Assembly: GCA_029204225.1 (NCBI GenBank) | Contig: CM055097.1 | Span: 32,390,802 to 32,454,801 of the forward strand | From: Diphasiastrum complanatum | Taxonomy: Eukaryota; Streptophyta; Lycopodiopsida; Lycopodiales; Lycopodiaceae | Direction of reading: 5' to 3' | DNA length: 64,000 nucleotides | Shown here: piece after piece, positions 10,688 to 22,600 of the stretch | How positions within the stretch are numbered: the stretch's first letter is position 1 | Layout of the letters: each line of letters opens with the position of its first letter | Position numbers and translations under genes: made by a program | The notes under the pieces: generated by a model | The model's input: only the letters and a program-made list of their open reading frames with translations | Told to the model about the DNA's origin: nothing | Database searches by the model: none

Positions 10688-11774
10688 ATGGACCCTGTTA
10701 TGCCCTCGGGTGAAGGACCGTCTTCACCACCTCCTCCTCCTGATGTAGACACTAACCAGCTTGTTCAGGCTCTAAATATGCTGCAAAATCAAATTTTAGA
10801 AATGCAAGCCAAGCATGTCGCGGCCGAGCAAGAGTGGCATTCTTCGACGCACTCGCGGTCCGTTGGCGCTTATCCAATGTTTAATCCGGAATTCTTTTCG
10901 GGTGAAAAGAAAGACCGGCTTCCCAATGTGGTATTGTCATGGCTAGATCGATGGAATAGTCATTTTTCCATGCACGATGCGCCTGATAGTACAAAGATCG
11001 CATCTGCTCTCATGTTTTTACGCGGAAAGGCGTTTACATGGTGGCAGGATCTTAAGGAGAGGGCTACAGCCCCTTCTACATGGGACGCCTTTCAAGAAGC
11101 CTTTAAATCAGCTTTTCTTCTGATGTTGGATGATTTTGAGCATTGGCGGCGTTTTGCCACCATGCAGATGGGTACTAGGCCGTTAGATGCCTATATCTAG
11201 GAATTCCAAGAAAATATGCCTCGATTCGCCTCGCGAATCGATCCTATTTTGTTAAAATTACATTTTATCTTGGGGCTTCCAAAGGAATTTCAGCTAGAAG
11301 TGCGGCGTAACCAACCGTAGACAATCGAAGATGCGGTTCGCTTTGTGAAAATCTTCGATGACGCCCATTTTGCCTCTCGCAAGGAGTAGGCTTTGCCCAA
11401 GGCTGAACAGAAAGAAAAAAAAAATTTCAAGAAGCGGGGCAGAGACAAAACGGCGGACACTGGTTCCCAAGGCGGGAAAAAGCGCGTCAAATTGGAGTGC
11501 ACCGACTACGACAAGGCGAGAACCGGCGGGTTGTGTTTCTCCTGCATGGAGAAGGGACATCTTTCAAAAGATTGCCCAAAGAAAAAGCAAAAGAAATCTA
11601 GCGGGCAACCTAAATCTTTTAAAGCGCCAGGTAATTCTAGTATTTCTTTTGTTGATTTATCCTTTAAGGATGGCACTAGTTGCAAGAATTGTTATTTTAA
11701 TACAGTTGTTTTTGGCCCTCATGATCTCATTCGTATGAATGGAGTTGTAGGACGCCAAGTTGTGACTGTTCTGT
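10688..11774 (+). pseudogene. gag: gag of the chromovirus, three internal TAG stops
   Basis: The ATG at 10688 opens a frame with a Pro-rich start, then the capsid domain (YPMFNPEFFSGE, ALMFLRGKAFTWWQDLKE, FATMQMGTRPLDAYI), a basic segment and one CCHC knuckle (CFSCMEKGHLSKDC, about 11530). The frame is broken by TAG at 11198, 11318 and 11387. At 11198 and 11387 the related fragment at 40117-40741 has Gln. The frame resumes each time with conserved sequence. Confidence 0.85.
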
Positions 11775-12479
11775 TTGATGATGGTTCCACACAACTTCAT
11801 AAATGCTAAACTGGTGCAGAAGCTCAGGGCGGCTACTGCGCCAAGTAATCACTTGTATGTGGTGAAAATGGCGTCGAAGGAAGATCGACAAGCTTGGGAT
11901 CAACTTGTCCCTCAGCTGCCGCTTCAAATCCAAGATTATGTTGAACCGCTAGATTTTCATATTATGAACTTGGATAGCGTAGACATAATCTCAGGAAAAG
12001 AATGGTTTTATTCCAAAAACGAGTCTTTAAGAAAAGATTATGTTACTCATAGTATTTCTTTTTTGCATAAAGGCTCGTAGGTTGAGCTAAAAGGCGATGT
12101 AAATAAGCCTTTTGATCCTTTGGTTTCTGCTTCAGAAGTTGTAGAATATTTGAAAGATTCTGGTAATAAAGTTTATCTTTGTTTTTTAAAAGATGAAATT
12201 TATGTGGATGACCATGCAGTCCAGAGTCTAAATATTGATTTATCGCATTTGCCTTTGAATGTGTCTGAAAATAATCTCTTAAGTGTTAACTCACCTGAAG
12301 GAATAATATTTAACAAACTTAGGCAAGATTATAGCGATGTTTTTCTTGATAAACTCCCTGATGGCCTACCTCCCCAAAGGAGTGTTGACCATCATATAGA
12401 GTTGCTTCCTGGTAGCCAACCTGTATCTCTTTTTCCATACAGGGTTAGCATCAAGGAAGAGGATGAAATTTCTAAGTAG
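11640..12479 (+). pseudogene. pol: Protease and linker of the chromovirus
   Basis: The protease signature is VLFDDGST at about 11770, with Asp in place of the usual Ser or Thr. A small indel in a CA-rich stretch near 11795 shifts the frame to one reading NAKLVQKL, then IMNLDSVDIISGKEWF. TAG stops at 12078 and 12477 lie at positions where Gln is expected. The linker before RT contains DYSDVFLDKLPDGLPP, typical of gypsy RT N-termini. Confidence 0.75.
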
Positions 12480-14034
12480 TTACAAGAACTCCTTAGGATG
12501 GGCCATATACGGCCTAGTAAGTCCCCTTGGAAAGCACCAATCCTTTTAGTTAGTAAAAAGGATGGCTGCACACGTTTGTGTGGTGACTTTAAAAAGTTAA
12601 ATGATTTAACCATCAAAAACAGATATCCCTTACCTAGGATGGATGATCTTATGGATCGTCTGAATGGGGCTAAGTATTTCTCCAAGATTGATCTTAGATC
12701 AGGATACCATCAGATAAGGATTAGGAACGAAGATGTTCCTAAGACTGGATTTCGATCCAAATATGGCCATTATGAGTTTTTAAGTGTTACCTTTTGGACT
12801 CACAAATGTGCCTGCCACTTTCCAGCAGATGATGAACGATATTCTTCGTCCATATCTAGGAAAGTTTGCGGTGGTGTATTTGGACGACATATTAATTTAT
12901 AGTCGAACCCTTGAGGAGCATGAAGAGCATCTTCGTATTGTCTTAGATCTTCTAAGACAAGAAAAACTCTATGCTAAGGAGTCAAAATGTGAGTTCTTTC
13001 AAACTAAACTCAAATACCTGGGCCATGTCATATCGGATAAAGGTCTTGAAATCGATTATGAAAAAGTCCGCAAGGTGAGAGAATGGCCGAGACCTTTGAA
13101 AATTTGTGATGTAGAATCCTTTTTGGGCTTCACAGGATTCTTTCACAGGTTCATTTTGGGCTATGCCTTAATAGCATTGCCCTTGACGAACGTTCTTAAG
13201 GGGGTGGAAAAAAAATGTAGTCGCAGAAAAAATCCATTGATAACGTGGACGGATGAAATGAATGAGAGTTTTGAGACTCTCAAACACTGTGTTTCTACGG
13301 CTCCAATTCTACACATTGTCGATCCTAATCAGCCCTTTGTGGTTGATACGGATGCTAGCGACTTTGTTGTTGGAGCGGTCCTTTATCAGGACGGTAGACC
13401 AGTTGCTTTTGAAAGCAAGAAGCTGGATCCTGCTCAAACTAGGTATTCTACTTATGAGAAGGAGCTTTTTGCAGTCATTCACGCATTAAAAATCTGGAGG
13501 CATTATCTTTATGGTGCCAGATTTATGGTAATGACTGATCACCAATCCCTTAAGTATATCTGTGATGCTAAGGACCTTCGTGGCCGTAAGGCTAGATGGT
13601 CGGAACTCATTCAGGAATTTGTCTTCGACATTAAGTATCGTAAAGGTACGTCGAACTGTGTTGCCGATGCCTTGAGCCGGATTGGAGAGATTAATCAGTT
13701 ATGCTTTGTTGAGATCCAATCTGATTTGTATCTTTCACTACGGGATCTTTGTCGAACGGATAGATTTTTTGGTCCCATCTGGCTAGATATCCTGACAAGA
13801 AATTCTAGATCTAGTGATGACCTTGGGATGCAGGATCCCAAGCAATCCCGTAATGATAAGTTACTTGAAGACTATTCCATAAGGAATGGCTTGCTTTTCC
13901 GAAAGGGAAAGGTTTGTGTGTCGGATAAGGAAGACTTGCAGGCCCAAATCCTGCAGCAGTGTCATGACAACCCTTGTGCTGGTCACCCAGGCATACAGAG
14001 GACACTTGACCTTGTTAGGCAGAATTTCTTCTGA
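12480..14034 (+). pseudogene. pol: RT, RNase H and integrase zinc region of the chromovirus
   Basis: RT blocks run from [15 protein letters not shown] through [13 protein letters not shown] to the catalytic YLDD (intact, about 12880). A one-base insertion near 12783 splits RT in two. RNase H follows with VVDTDASDFVVGAVL, YSTYEKELFAVIHAL and MTDHQSLKYI. The frame ends in the integrase H2C2 region (HDNPCAGHPGIQRTL, RQNFF) at a TGA, 14032-14034, where Trp is expected. The 416-codon block 12784-14034 is the longest open stretch of this element. Confidence 0.9.
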
Positions 14035-14930
14035 CCTAAGATTAAAGGTCATGTGGAGGCATACGTTCAAATTGTGAACAATGCCAACAAAACAAAGCAG
14101 AAAGACTCAAAGTTGCGGGTCTTTTACGTCCCTTGGAAATTCCCAATAAAAAATGGGAAAGTATTTCAATGGATTTTGTGGTTGGACTCCCTAAAACCCG
14201 GAGTGATCACGATGCCATTTGGGTGGTGGTTGACAGGCTAACCAAGATGGCGCAATTTATACCAACTAAATTAACTGTCAAGACATCTGAACTAGCCCAG
14301 CTTTTCGTTGAAAATTTGTTCAGATTGTATGGTTTGCCGAATGATATTGTTAGTGATCGTGACTCCAAGTTCACTGGCAAGTTCTGGCAAGCAGTTTTTG
14401 AAAAACTTGAAACAACCCTTAGTCTTAGTTCTTCGAATCACCCAGAATCTGATGGGCAGACAGAACGAGTCAACCAGACGTTGGAGGATATGCTTAGAGC
14501 ATACGTTTCTCACCAACAGTCTGACTGGAAAAAGTATGTCTCTTTGGTTGAGTTCGCGTACAATAGTGCTAAGCATTCTGCCACCGGATTCAGTTCTTTT
14601 ATGCTGATGTATGGCTTTCAACCACGTCCTCCAGTTTCGGTTGGTCTCAAAGGTCTCAAGGTGCAAGCTGCAGTAGATTTCTTGCAAGATATGCAAGAAA
14701 TGCTGCTAGTGGCCAAGGAAAGCATGAAAACCGCTCAGGATAGAGCTCAGTTTTATGCTAACCGCGGTCACCTCGGGATATTGAGGTCGGAACCTGGGTG
14801 TATCTTAAAATCCCTAAGAATTCGAAGGTACTCCGGATGGGAAAATGCCATAAAATATCTCCTCGATATAGCGGACCTTGTAAGGTTGTAAAGAAAATCA
14901 ACCTGGTCGCATTTCAGCTAGATGTACATG
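14035..14930 (+). pseudogene. pol: Integrase core of the chromovirus
   Basis: The core shows SMDFVVGLPKT, DRLTKMAQFIPTK, DIVSDRDSKFTGKFW and SDGQTERVNQ, covering all three catalytic acidic positions. The Cys pair of the zinc region just upstream is lost (NNANKTKQK). Near 14775 a frameshift leads into a GPY/F-like module (GPCKVVKKINLVAFQLD). No chromodomain follows, and the sequence changes to that of the OTA third ORF. Confidence 0.85.
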
Positions 14931-17762
14931 CCTGCAAATTTTTGTTCAGAATTGATCAGCCAAACTAGTATTCAGTGTAATGGACCCACCAAATTCACCT
15001 ATAAGTTGGCTAAATTTGATTCATTCCTCGCTTGTGCTAGCGAAGCTCTTGCAAATTTATCCCGCGACCAAAGCCTTCCAAACTTCTTGAACTACTTTTT
15101 GATATACTTTTGCGCGTCTTACATTTCCTTTATGCTCATCATGTCTTCCACAGATACTTTCCAGTCTCACATAGGTATAGTGTCTGGTACACAGGCCTCA
15201 CCCAATCATAAGCAGGCCAAACAAGCCATAAAGCCTTACATTGACCTCACCAATGATCTACATTGGACCAACGACAGATACCTTTTTGATGCCATCACTG
15301 AGCCTTCCATCCACGTTGTTGCCCAGCTACTGAACAACTTCTTGATGATTAGGAACCTCAAGAAAGATCGCATCACTTCACAAATCCTCCATAGGATAGT
15401 TGAGTTGGTTCAAGACTGTTTCCGGTGAGCTCAAACGAGCTATAAAAAGCAATACTAAGCAGCAGTTCGCTGCTGGCTCTTTGTTGTCTCTTCTAGACGC
15501 CTCTCACCTAGAAAACAAATGGCTTCCACCTGGATTCTGTGCTTTCGGTCTATGAAGAAGCACCGGTCGAGTCATCCCACTAGGCCTCGAGTTCCCATAG
15601 TCGACGTCGTCCATGCAGCGAGATCGTCATTCCTGACTCGCCTTCCGTGTCACGACGTCGTACTAGGCATACATCGTCAGCTACGCTTCCGCCCCCTGTT
15701 GTTGTTCGCACTGAACTTCCTATTCCCCCCGCCTCTGATGTTGCCCTCGCCTCCTCTTCCACACAAGGACAGTCTATGACCATTGGGGATACCATTCTTA
15801 TCACAGCTGCCCAGGCCGCCTCACCCTCGCACACCGAAGCTACTTCACCAAATACGCACTTTTTCATGGATATGTTCAATGATTCCGACTCCCTTGGGGC
15901 CGCCGAAATTTTTGAAATGCCCCAGAGCCCTGCGCCCTTTGAACTCCAATCCCCTAGAAGAGGATTCGAACAAATCCATGACACTACTATCGATGTTGAA
16001 GATTCAAGCTAGCAACCTCAAACTGAAGATGCCCCAGCCGCACTTCGGGTCGACCAAGCTGTGAAATCACCGAAGCAGTTCAACGCCATCGTGCCTGAGG
16101 GTTTCGAAGAAGAAGATATTTTTTAAGAAGAAAAAGTACTGGCACCTATTCCACGCCAACCAAGGACAGTACCATCAGGTCCTGCTGCTGCTGCCGCCTC
16201 CGCGATATTAGATTCTGGTGATGCTCTCGGTTTGGTCTCAAGCCTTGCGCAAGTGATCCAATCTATGCTTGACAAGAAAAAAGAAATGGAACAGAGAATT
16301 TCAGATATGGGATCAGAAAACACTCTGATCAGCCAGAAGAATGTCCAGCTGGATCGAGAGTTAAAAATCGCCAAGTTGCATGAAGACAAATCTGAAGCTG
16401 GCACAGCAACATGCTGATCGCCTTGAAGGATATGTCAGTTCCCTGCAAAACGCCCTGACAACCGCACATGATCAGGTGGATAAGGCCGTGCAGAATGCAA
16501 AATAACACGTGCAACTACTGCAGGGGTCAATTGCAGATGGCGGAGCAGGATTGCACGCGCCTTCAAGGTGAATTGGAAGCAACCACCCTTGAGCGTGATG
16601 CGTATCTTCAGACGCAAATACCAGATCATTCGGTCACTTCGACGGAAATCGCGTATTTGTTCAAAAAAGTGGAAACATACAAAGTGGCTCTTCAGGGATT
16701 CCAAGGCCACTTTGACAGGTTCAAATGAGCAGCTTCAACTGAGTTGGCCAAGGCTAAATAAACCATCAACGCCTATGAAAAAACATCCACTCAGGTGTTG
16801 GAAGCCGGACCACAAATCTCCGTACCGGTCATGCCGCAATTCTCCCCTACGCGCCAAGAAGATGTACCAATGGATACAGGGTTAGATTTGGGCATGGACC
16901 AGTGGGGGGGGGGCTCCAGGTATAGAAGAACAACCGCCAATTTTACCGGCAGTGCAAGTGGGTCCATCCTCATCAAGGACCACACCTCTATTCAGAAGAC
17001 CCATCAGCGTCGAGGACCAGATTCAGGACTTCTTATCGCAACATTCGCATGAGTCCTCGCGTGGGGGTTGGGTTCTGAAGTTTAAGACCTCCGAGATAGA
17101 GGCCGACAAAGAGTTGGACAAAATACCTGCATTGGGAGAGCAGCCGACATGGAGAATTACTGTTTTTGAGAAAAACTCCGGAATCAATCAAAAGTTACGT
17201 CGCCAGCCCTCGCCAATTGCAGGTCAATCCTTATTATGTGCCAATGCCGAGAAGGAATAAATGAAAAGATTTGGGATTGGCTATGGACAAAATCACCATC
17301 CATACGTCCAATTGGCCAATCATCCATCAGCCCTACAGCTGGACAATTTCAGTGGACTTCCACCGAGATTTACAAGCGTACCAGCGAGAGTATGTCCATT
17401 CTCCAGATCCAACGGTGCGACAATCGACACTATTTGCAAAAGATCTAACTCCGTTGGCGTCAATGGCAACCAAATGGGACGGTTGCCTACCTCCTCTGGC
17501 ATTCAATCCAAATAAGCTGATGGCCTCAGAGAATATCAAAAATCAGTTGTCGGTTGCTCGTTAATACTTTCGTGCGGCAATGATGGGAGGCTCCTGGGAA
17601 TCACGCTTCACATCATGGACAACCTCAAAGTGGATTGTCGGAGCCCATCGTTGTTTTCTACCACACAATTTAGATTTTAATATTGCACGCCTCGACTTTA
17701 TGGAGAAGGTGCAGTACCATTTAATAAAGATTCGGCACGAATCCAATAAAAGTCTCCAATAA
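14930..17762 (+). pseudogene. Third ORF of the OTA gypsy family, copy 1, function unknown
   Basis: Between integrase and the 3' LTR lies a long decayed coding region. From the N-terminus it shows a helical domain (with DLHWTNDRYLFDAITEPS), a Ser/Pro-rich linker (15650-16010), a coiled coil (about 16230-16740, heptad-rich around KKKEMEQRISDMGSEN and LDRELKIAK), a second linker, and a C-terminal domain (DKITIHTSNWPIIHQP to FMEKVQYHLIKIR). Stops at 15428, 16012 and 16503 and frameshifts break it. The coiled coil and C-terminal domain are conserved in copy 2 at 45603-47045. The position is that of env-like ORFs, but I see no signal peptide or membrane span. It could be a captured host gene. Confidence 0.6.
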
Positions 17763-17796
17763 CCGCATCTCGCAGGTGTCGGGGGACTGCCACAAG

Positions 17797-17812
17797 TTTT
17801 GGTGGAGGATAC
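17797..17812 (+). promoter_or_regulatory. Polypurine tract of OTA gypsy copy 1
   Basis: TTTTGGTGGAGGATAC directly precedes the LTR start. Copy 2 has the equivalent tract on the minus strand at 45553-45568. Confidence 0.75.
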
Positions 17813-18551
17813 TGTTAGAGGGTTTGCGGATCCCAAGGCAACCCTAACCCTAGTTAATAAGTGAGAGGGATTTGGCACCCTGCGTGTGTAAGTCCAACCC
17901 GATAATCACATAGAGATTTGATTAGTTACAAGAAGTCAATAAAAGGACTTTAGGTCTTTTTGCAGGACTTTTAATGTCACAGGGCCTAAATGTCAAGTTA
18001 GTGAATAAAGTTGGGTTTCCCTCCAAATTGGATGGTTCCTGCTCTTTTTAAAATTTGAATAATTAGAGAGGCAAAAATGGACCAATAGAATTCAAAGGCC
18101 AGGGTCCTCCTCTCTACAATAAAAAGGGACCAACTCGAGTTGCTCCTCATGTTCATTTTCTCATTTCAATAAAGCAGATTGGTTCTCTTTAGGAATTGAT
18201 TGATGAATGTCCTTGTTCTCTATCACTTTTCCTCCATCTCTCATGCTTTCTTTGGTTTTTGCTAATTGTTGGATCTGAATGTTATTGGAATTGTGTGTTA
18301 TTATATTTTTTATGAGAAAGAAAGGAAGAGAGAGAAAGGGTAAGCTATCTTTGTTGTGGATTGTAGTGTTAATGGATCGTAGGATTAATGGATGTTAGAG
18401 TTAGATGTGAATCCTCCATTCATGATTGAAATCTGAACTATACTATCGCTCTCATGGGAACGAACCTACGCGTGACAACTAACTTCGTCTCTTTGATGCT
18501 AGATTGACTAGATCTTGGATTCAGGTTAGGCAAGGAAATAAACCCACTACA
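17813..18551 (+). repeat. 3' LTR of OTA gypsy copy 1
   Basis: A 739-bp block from TGTTAGAGGGTTTG to AACCCACTACA. It matches, in reverse, the LTRs at 44795-45552 and 51921-52635. Its start carries an AACCCTAACCCTAG stretch. The right end abuts a copia relic ten bases inside that relic's own LTR. Confidence 0.9.
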
Positions 18552-19500
18552 AAATCTAACACTCCCCCTTAATGTAGATCCTGAAAACCCTTTAATCTTT
18601 AGATTTAACATATCGTTAAATCTGAGATGTTGCTCCTTTGATAGAGCCTTTTTGAAGTAATCTGTTGCCATGTAGTTTGTTCTGCAGAAAACCAATGCTA
18701 CTTCCTTGTTATGCACTTTCTCTCTAAGGTAATGATACCTAATTTGGATATGTTTGCTTCGAGAGTGAATCTCGGATTGAGAGATAACACTATTGGGCTT
18801 TGATTGTTACAATAGATTGTTGTAGAAAGTGTTTGTGCAATGTTGATGTCAACAAGCAGTTGCCTTAGCCAAATCGCATCTTTGGTTGCATTTGTGGCAG
18901 CTATGTATTCGGATTCCGTTGATGATAATGCAACTAAGGTCTGCTTCCGGCTGTTTCATGAGATTGGGCCTTGGTTGTATAAAAATACAAATCTAGAAGT
19001 TGATTTTCTGGTGTCGACATCTGTTGCCGAATCCGCATCTGTGAAGCTTCAAGGATGTTGGCAGTTTGGCTACCTCCATAACAGATGCTGAGAGTTTTTG
19101 TTGCTTGGATGTACTTCATGACCTTTGTTAGTGCTTTCCAATGAGTAAAACCTAGATTTGATAAGAACTGTCTAAGTGTACTAATCGAATATGAAAGGTC
19201 TGGTCGCGTGCAGATCATTGCGTACATCAGTGAGCCGATGATGGATTGAAACGTGTAGCGCTTCATTTTCTCTTTTTCTGTCTCGATTTGAGGAAACTGT
19301 TCCTTTGATAACTTTAGTCCAGGGTCGAGTGGAAAGTGACTTGGTTTGCAGTTGGCCATACCATACTTTTCCAACACGTTGTTGAGATATCGTTGCTGAC
19401 TGATGAAAATCAGTCTACTGGTTCGATCTCGTTGGATTTGGATTCCAAGACAGTAGTGGACTAGACCTATGTCATCTTGTATTCTCATGGATGCCAATAT
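18552..19500 (-). mobile_element. Ty1/copia relic: RT C-terminus, RNase H and start of 3' LTR
   Basis: Minus-strand reading gives RT sequence (DIGLVHYCLGIQIQ, YGMANCKPSHFPLD, SLMYAMICTRPDLSYSIS) and decayed RNase H ending in KALSKEQHLRFNDMLNLK and LRGSV. Downstream comes a polypurine tract (revcomp of CTCCCCCTTA, about 18561) and ten bases of an LTR beginning TGTTAGATTT. There it meets the gypsy LTR. The upstream part of pol is missing beyond 19500. Confidence 0.85.
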
Positions 19501-22082
19501 ATCTGCAGATATTGTATATCCACAATATGTATTAGAGGGAATATGCCCCTCTTTAAATTGTCAAACTAAAACACATTTGTGAATCATTTTCCATCAAAAC
19601 ATTTCAATTAATACATTAGAGCACATCTTTTTACCTAATAACATGTGTAATTTAAATAAAAATTGTGTTGCCTTGTAAATATGAACATATCAAAATTTGC
19701 TACTTTATCAATATTAAATTGCAAAATAAAGAGTAAAAAATGAAATCTTCCATGTATGTAAATGGATTTTATGAATTTCAAAATTTTATATTTTGCAAAG
19801 TGAACTTTCAATTGTCCTATAAATACAAATAGTTGAAACATGCCTATCTAGCAAGGCTATGCTTCAATATCTTTTATAATTAGATTGTAAATGCCATATG
19901 ATGTGTTGGATGTTAGATGAAAGGTATGTGTGGTTTTGGAAATCTTTAAATGAATATAACACCAACAACTAGCGAGTACCCATCTATTGAATTGATTAGC
20001 TAGTACTTGTACATCATGGTTCACAATGTTAGGGTAACAGATTTTCATAACTATACAAATTCTAAGTGCTATTTTGGCAATCTGTAGATGATTGTTTGGA
20101 ACTCTGCTAGTAATTACAATATTGTAATAATTATGCCATTTGTTGTACACGTTGTGAGTTAGTTTATAATGTGAATAGATTATAAGATATTTATAATACA
20201 TGCCCCTCACTCTTCTCTTTCCCGTTCTTTATGTAATTCTCAACAAATCTTTCATTTGTGCATGCATTTAATGATTTTTTTTCCTAAAGTCTAAGTCATA
20301 AAATTTTAATATAGAGTGTAGGATCTATCTTTTGTTTCACAATTGTCTGATTGAAAAATGTCCATCACAAATTATGCTCCTAGTTGCAAATTCTATTTGG
20401 GCCGCGGGCCCCAAAATTGTCGGGAGAGTGCGAAAATTTATTACTTCTTTATCACTTCTTAGAAGCTTTACATTTGTACCTGCTCTTAAATGTCTCTTAT
20501 CTTTATTGTCTACTATAGTTTACCAGAGGATCACGATTGGAGTACGATGACGTCTTGTTGATGGACAAGGACCCTGGCTAGTGAACGCACATATTTTTGG
20601 CATGAGGACAAGTGCATGGGCAAAGGGTGACAAATGATGAACGACAAATGGTGGGGTCATTATTAGGCAACAAGTGTTGAGAGGTGCAGGGCTAGCAGGT
20701 CAACAACGAATGTTTTTAGTACCTAGGAGGTGGGGGCCAACTATGCATTCCTTAGTCGAGAGCTAAGGAATGTGTTGGCCCCTCTTTATATCATCCAAAA
20801 TCTGACCATGATCAGTGAAGGCTATAACATGCTAAAAAGAGGAACTACAAGGTTCAAAAACCCCACCCCAAGGCAATAGATGAGAGTGATGCCTCAATGG
20901 TTCTTTTGATTGAATTGGAGGAAGTGGATGACAGTGACCTAATTTGAATAAGGTGATCAATTGATTCCATTAGAACATGGAATTCCTAATAAAAAAAATG
21001 CAAAAGCTAGCAAGGCCAAGTTCAAAACGAGACCCTTTGCCAAGGAATCGATGAATAAATCCTAAATATATGAAACCTTAGCAAAGTGATGCACACATCA
21101 AAATAAAAAGTGATAAAGAAACAATGAACCACTACAACAACAAGGAAGTGAGTAATGTTCCAAACAATGATAACTATGAACTCAAGCAGACCTAAGTGGA
21201 AAATATATTGATCTTGAACTTTTGGAATGCCAAAGCATAAAACCGGATGTTCTTGAAAATAACAAAGAGTAGATGATAAATGTTAGACAAGAAAAGGACT
21301 TTGACAATATTCAAATTGGCACCCTCTTCTACAAAGTTGATTCATCGAAAGAAAAAACCAAAGCCAAAGCTAAAAGGCATCAATAGGATGCATTTGACCA
21401 AGGCCAAATCTAGATCATCGAGAAAGATAGAGACTCATAAGAAGTATTGAGCTATTACATACATTGTTTTCTTCCATGCTTTCTTCACTACTTCAATGTG
21501 TCTAATTTTCTCTTTTGAAACGAAGGTTATGTCATGGACTTTGGTGGGATTAAAATCTCCGCTCATAAGAACTCTAATGTCATGTTATCTAGGTCATTTT
21601 CCTGATTCAATAGTGCCTTTTGCTTTCAAGAGACTAAACTTACTGATTTTTTGTTGGAAGTCCTCATCAAGTCCTTCAATAGGAAGTGAAAGATTTGATG
21701 AGGACCAAGTAGAATGTGTAAGCATTGAGTCTTATTGTTATTTGATTTATATTAAAAAACCTAATAATTACCTCTAAACTAGCTTTTTTTTCATAGAAAA
21801 TTGTCTTTCTTGATGAATTTGGAATCAATCAAAGATGCTTGAAAACTTTTGTCAATGAATTCCAAGGAGAGTAGTCTAGGACAAGTTTTTTAGAGGCAAT
21901 GAGATAAGCATTGCTCATTTTCACATGGAGATATGATGATAATGACAGTAAAGACAACAAATTCTCATTTTCTTGGAGGCCATACTTTTACTAGAATTCA
22001 TAAAAATGTATTTATAAAAAAGACAATTGCAATTAAGATATTAGAATATTGCTCATATTTTCATACGTTTTGCATTCCACGT
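19501..22082. other. AT-rich spacer
   Basis: No domain was recognised on either strand. Isolated frames (20332-20550, 21496-21777 plus; 19857-20210 minus) have no family-like motif. A short GC-rich spot near 20401 (GGGCCGCGGGCCCC) interrupts AT-rich DNA. Confidence 0.5.
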
Positions 22083-22284
22083 TGCATATGTTGATTCAAA
22101 TATATGTGAAAACAATCTTCTTTTGGATCCATTTGCATTGCATGAATATATATTGCAACTTATATTGGAATAATTGTCCAAGATGCATATGTTGATTCAA
22201 ATATATGTGAAAACAATCTTCTTTTGGATCCATTTGCATTGCATGAATATATATTGCAACTTATATTGGAATAATTGTCCAAGA
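22083..22284. repeat. Perfect 101-bp tandem duplication
   Basis: The unit starting TGCATATGTTGATTCAAATA occurs at 22083-22183 and 22184-22284. By eye the two copies are identical, so the duplication is recent relative to its decayed surroundings. Confidence 0.95.
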
Positions 22285-22600
22285 TGGAAGAGTAGACTGA
22301 TAACGAATTGTATTTTGTTACATTTATGAATACAAAAGTGGCTTGTGTATCTATTGTAGATCACTCTATACGAATTTGCAAGTGTTTAGTCATTGCACAT
22401 CAATATTCAAAAAATCTATTTTCAAAAAATATTTTACCATGTTGATTTTTTTTTCAAGCTACAAATTTTTTCAAGCCAATTAAAACCTGTTTTTTCAAGA
22501 TTTTTTTTATTGTGTTTTAGTGTACTTCAATGAAAATATGTGAGCATTTCTTAGGAGTCCTAAGAGGCAGATTTTGAACAGTGAAGGTGGCATAGATTGA
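22285..22600. other. AT-rich spacer
   Basis: Long T and A runs; nothing else seen. The LINE relic begins near the right edge. Confidence 0.5.

Larger units (their letters stand above)
8713..14930 (+). mobile_element. Ty3/gypsy chromovirus-type element, 3' truncated, nested
   Basis: Starts with a TG...CA LTR (8713-9238), an initiator-Met-type primer site, a 1.4-kb leader, and gag-pol in the order capsid, knuckle, protease, RT, RNase H, integrase. Integrase ends with a GPY/F-like stretch and breaks off near 14930 before any chromodomain or 3' LTR. It therefore inserted into the OTA element and later lost its 3' end, apparently together with adjacent host sequence. Five TAG stops and several frameshifts make it inactive. 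Confidence 0.8.
4085..18551 (+). mobile_element. OTA-type Ty3/gypsy element, copy 1, nested and decayed
   Basis: The order gag (4320-6217), protease remnant, RT, RNase H and integrase (to about 8712), third ORF (14930-17762), polypurine tract and LTR (17813-18551) makes one plus-strand element. A chromovirus interrupts it at 8713. Homology to the second copy (44795-52635, minus) begins near 4085 in the untranslated leader, so the 5' LTR and primer site are gone. Integrase has no chromodomain next to it. Copy 2 keeps a tRNA-Asp-like primer site, as Athila-type elements do. Many stops and frameshifts rule out activity. Confidence 0.75.

Noticed and set aside
17838-17860. Telomere-like AACCCTAACCCTAG
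   Set aside because: Only two units, and it is part of an LTR present three times here, so it is not telomeric DNA.
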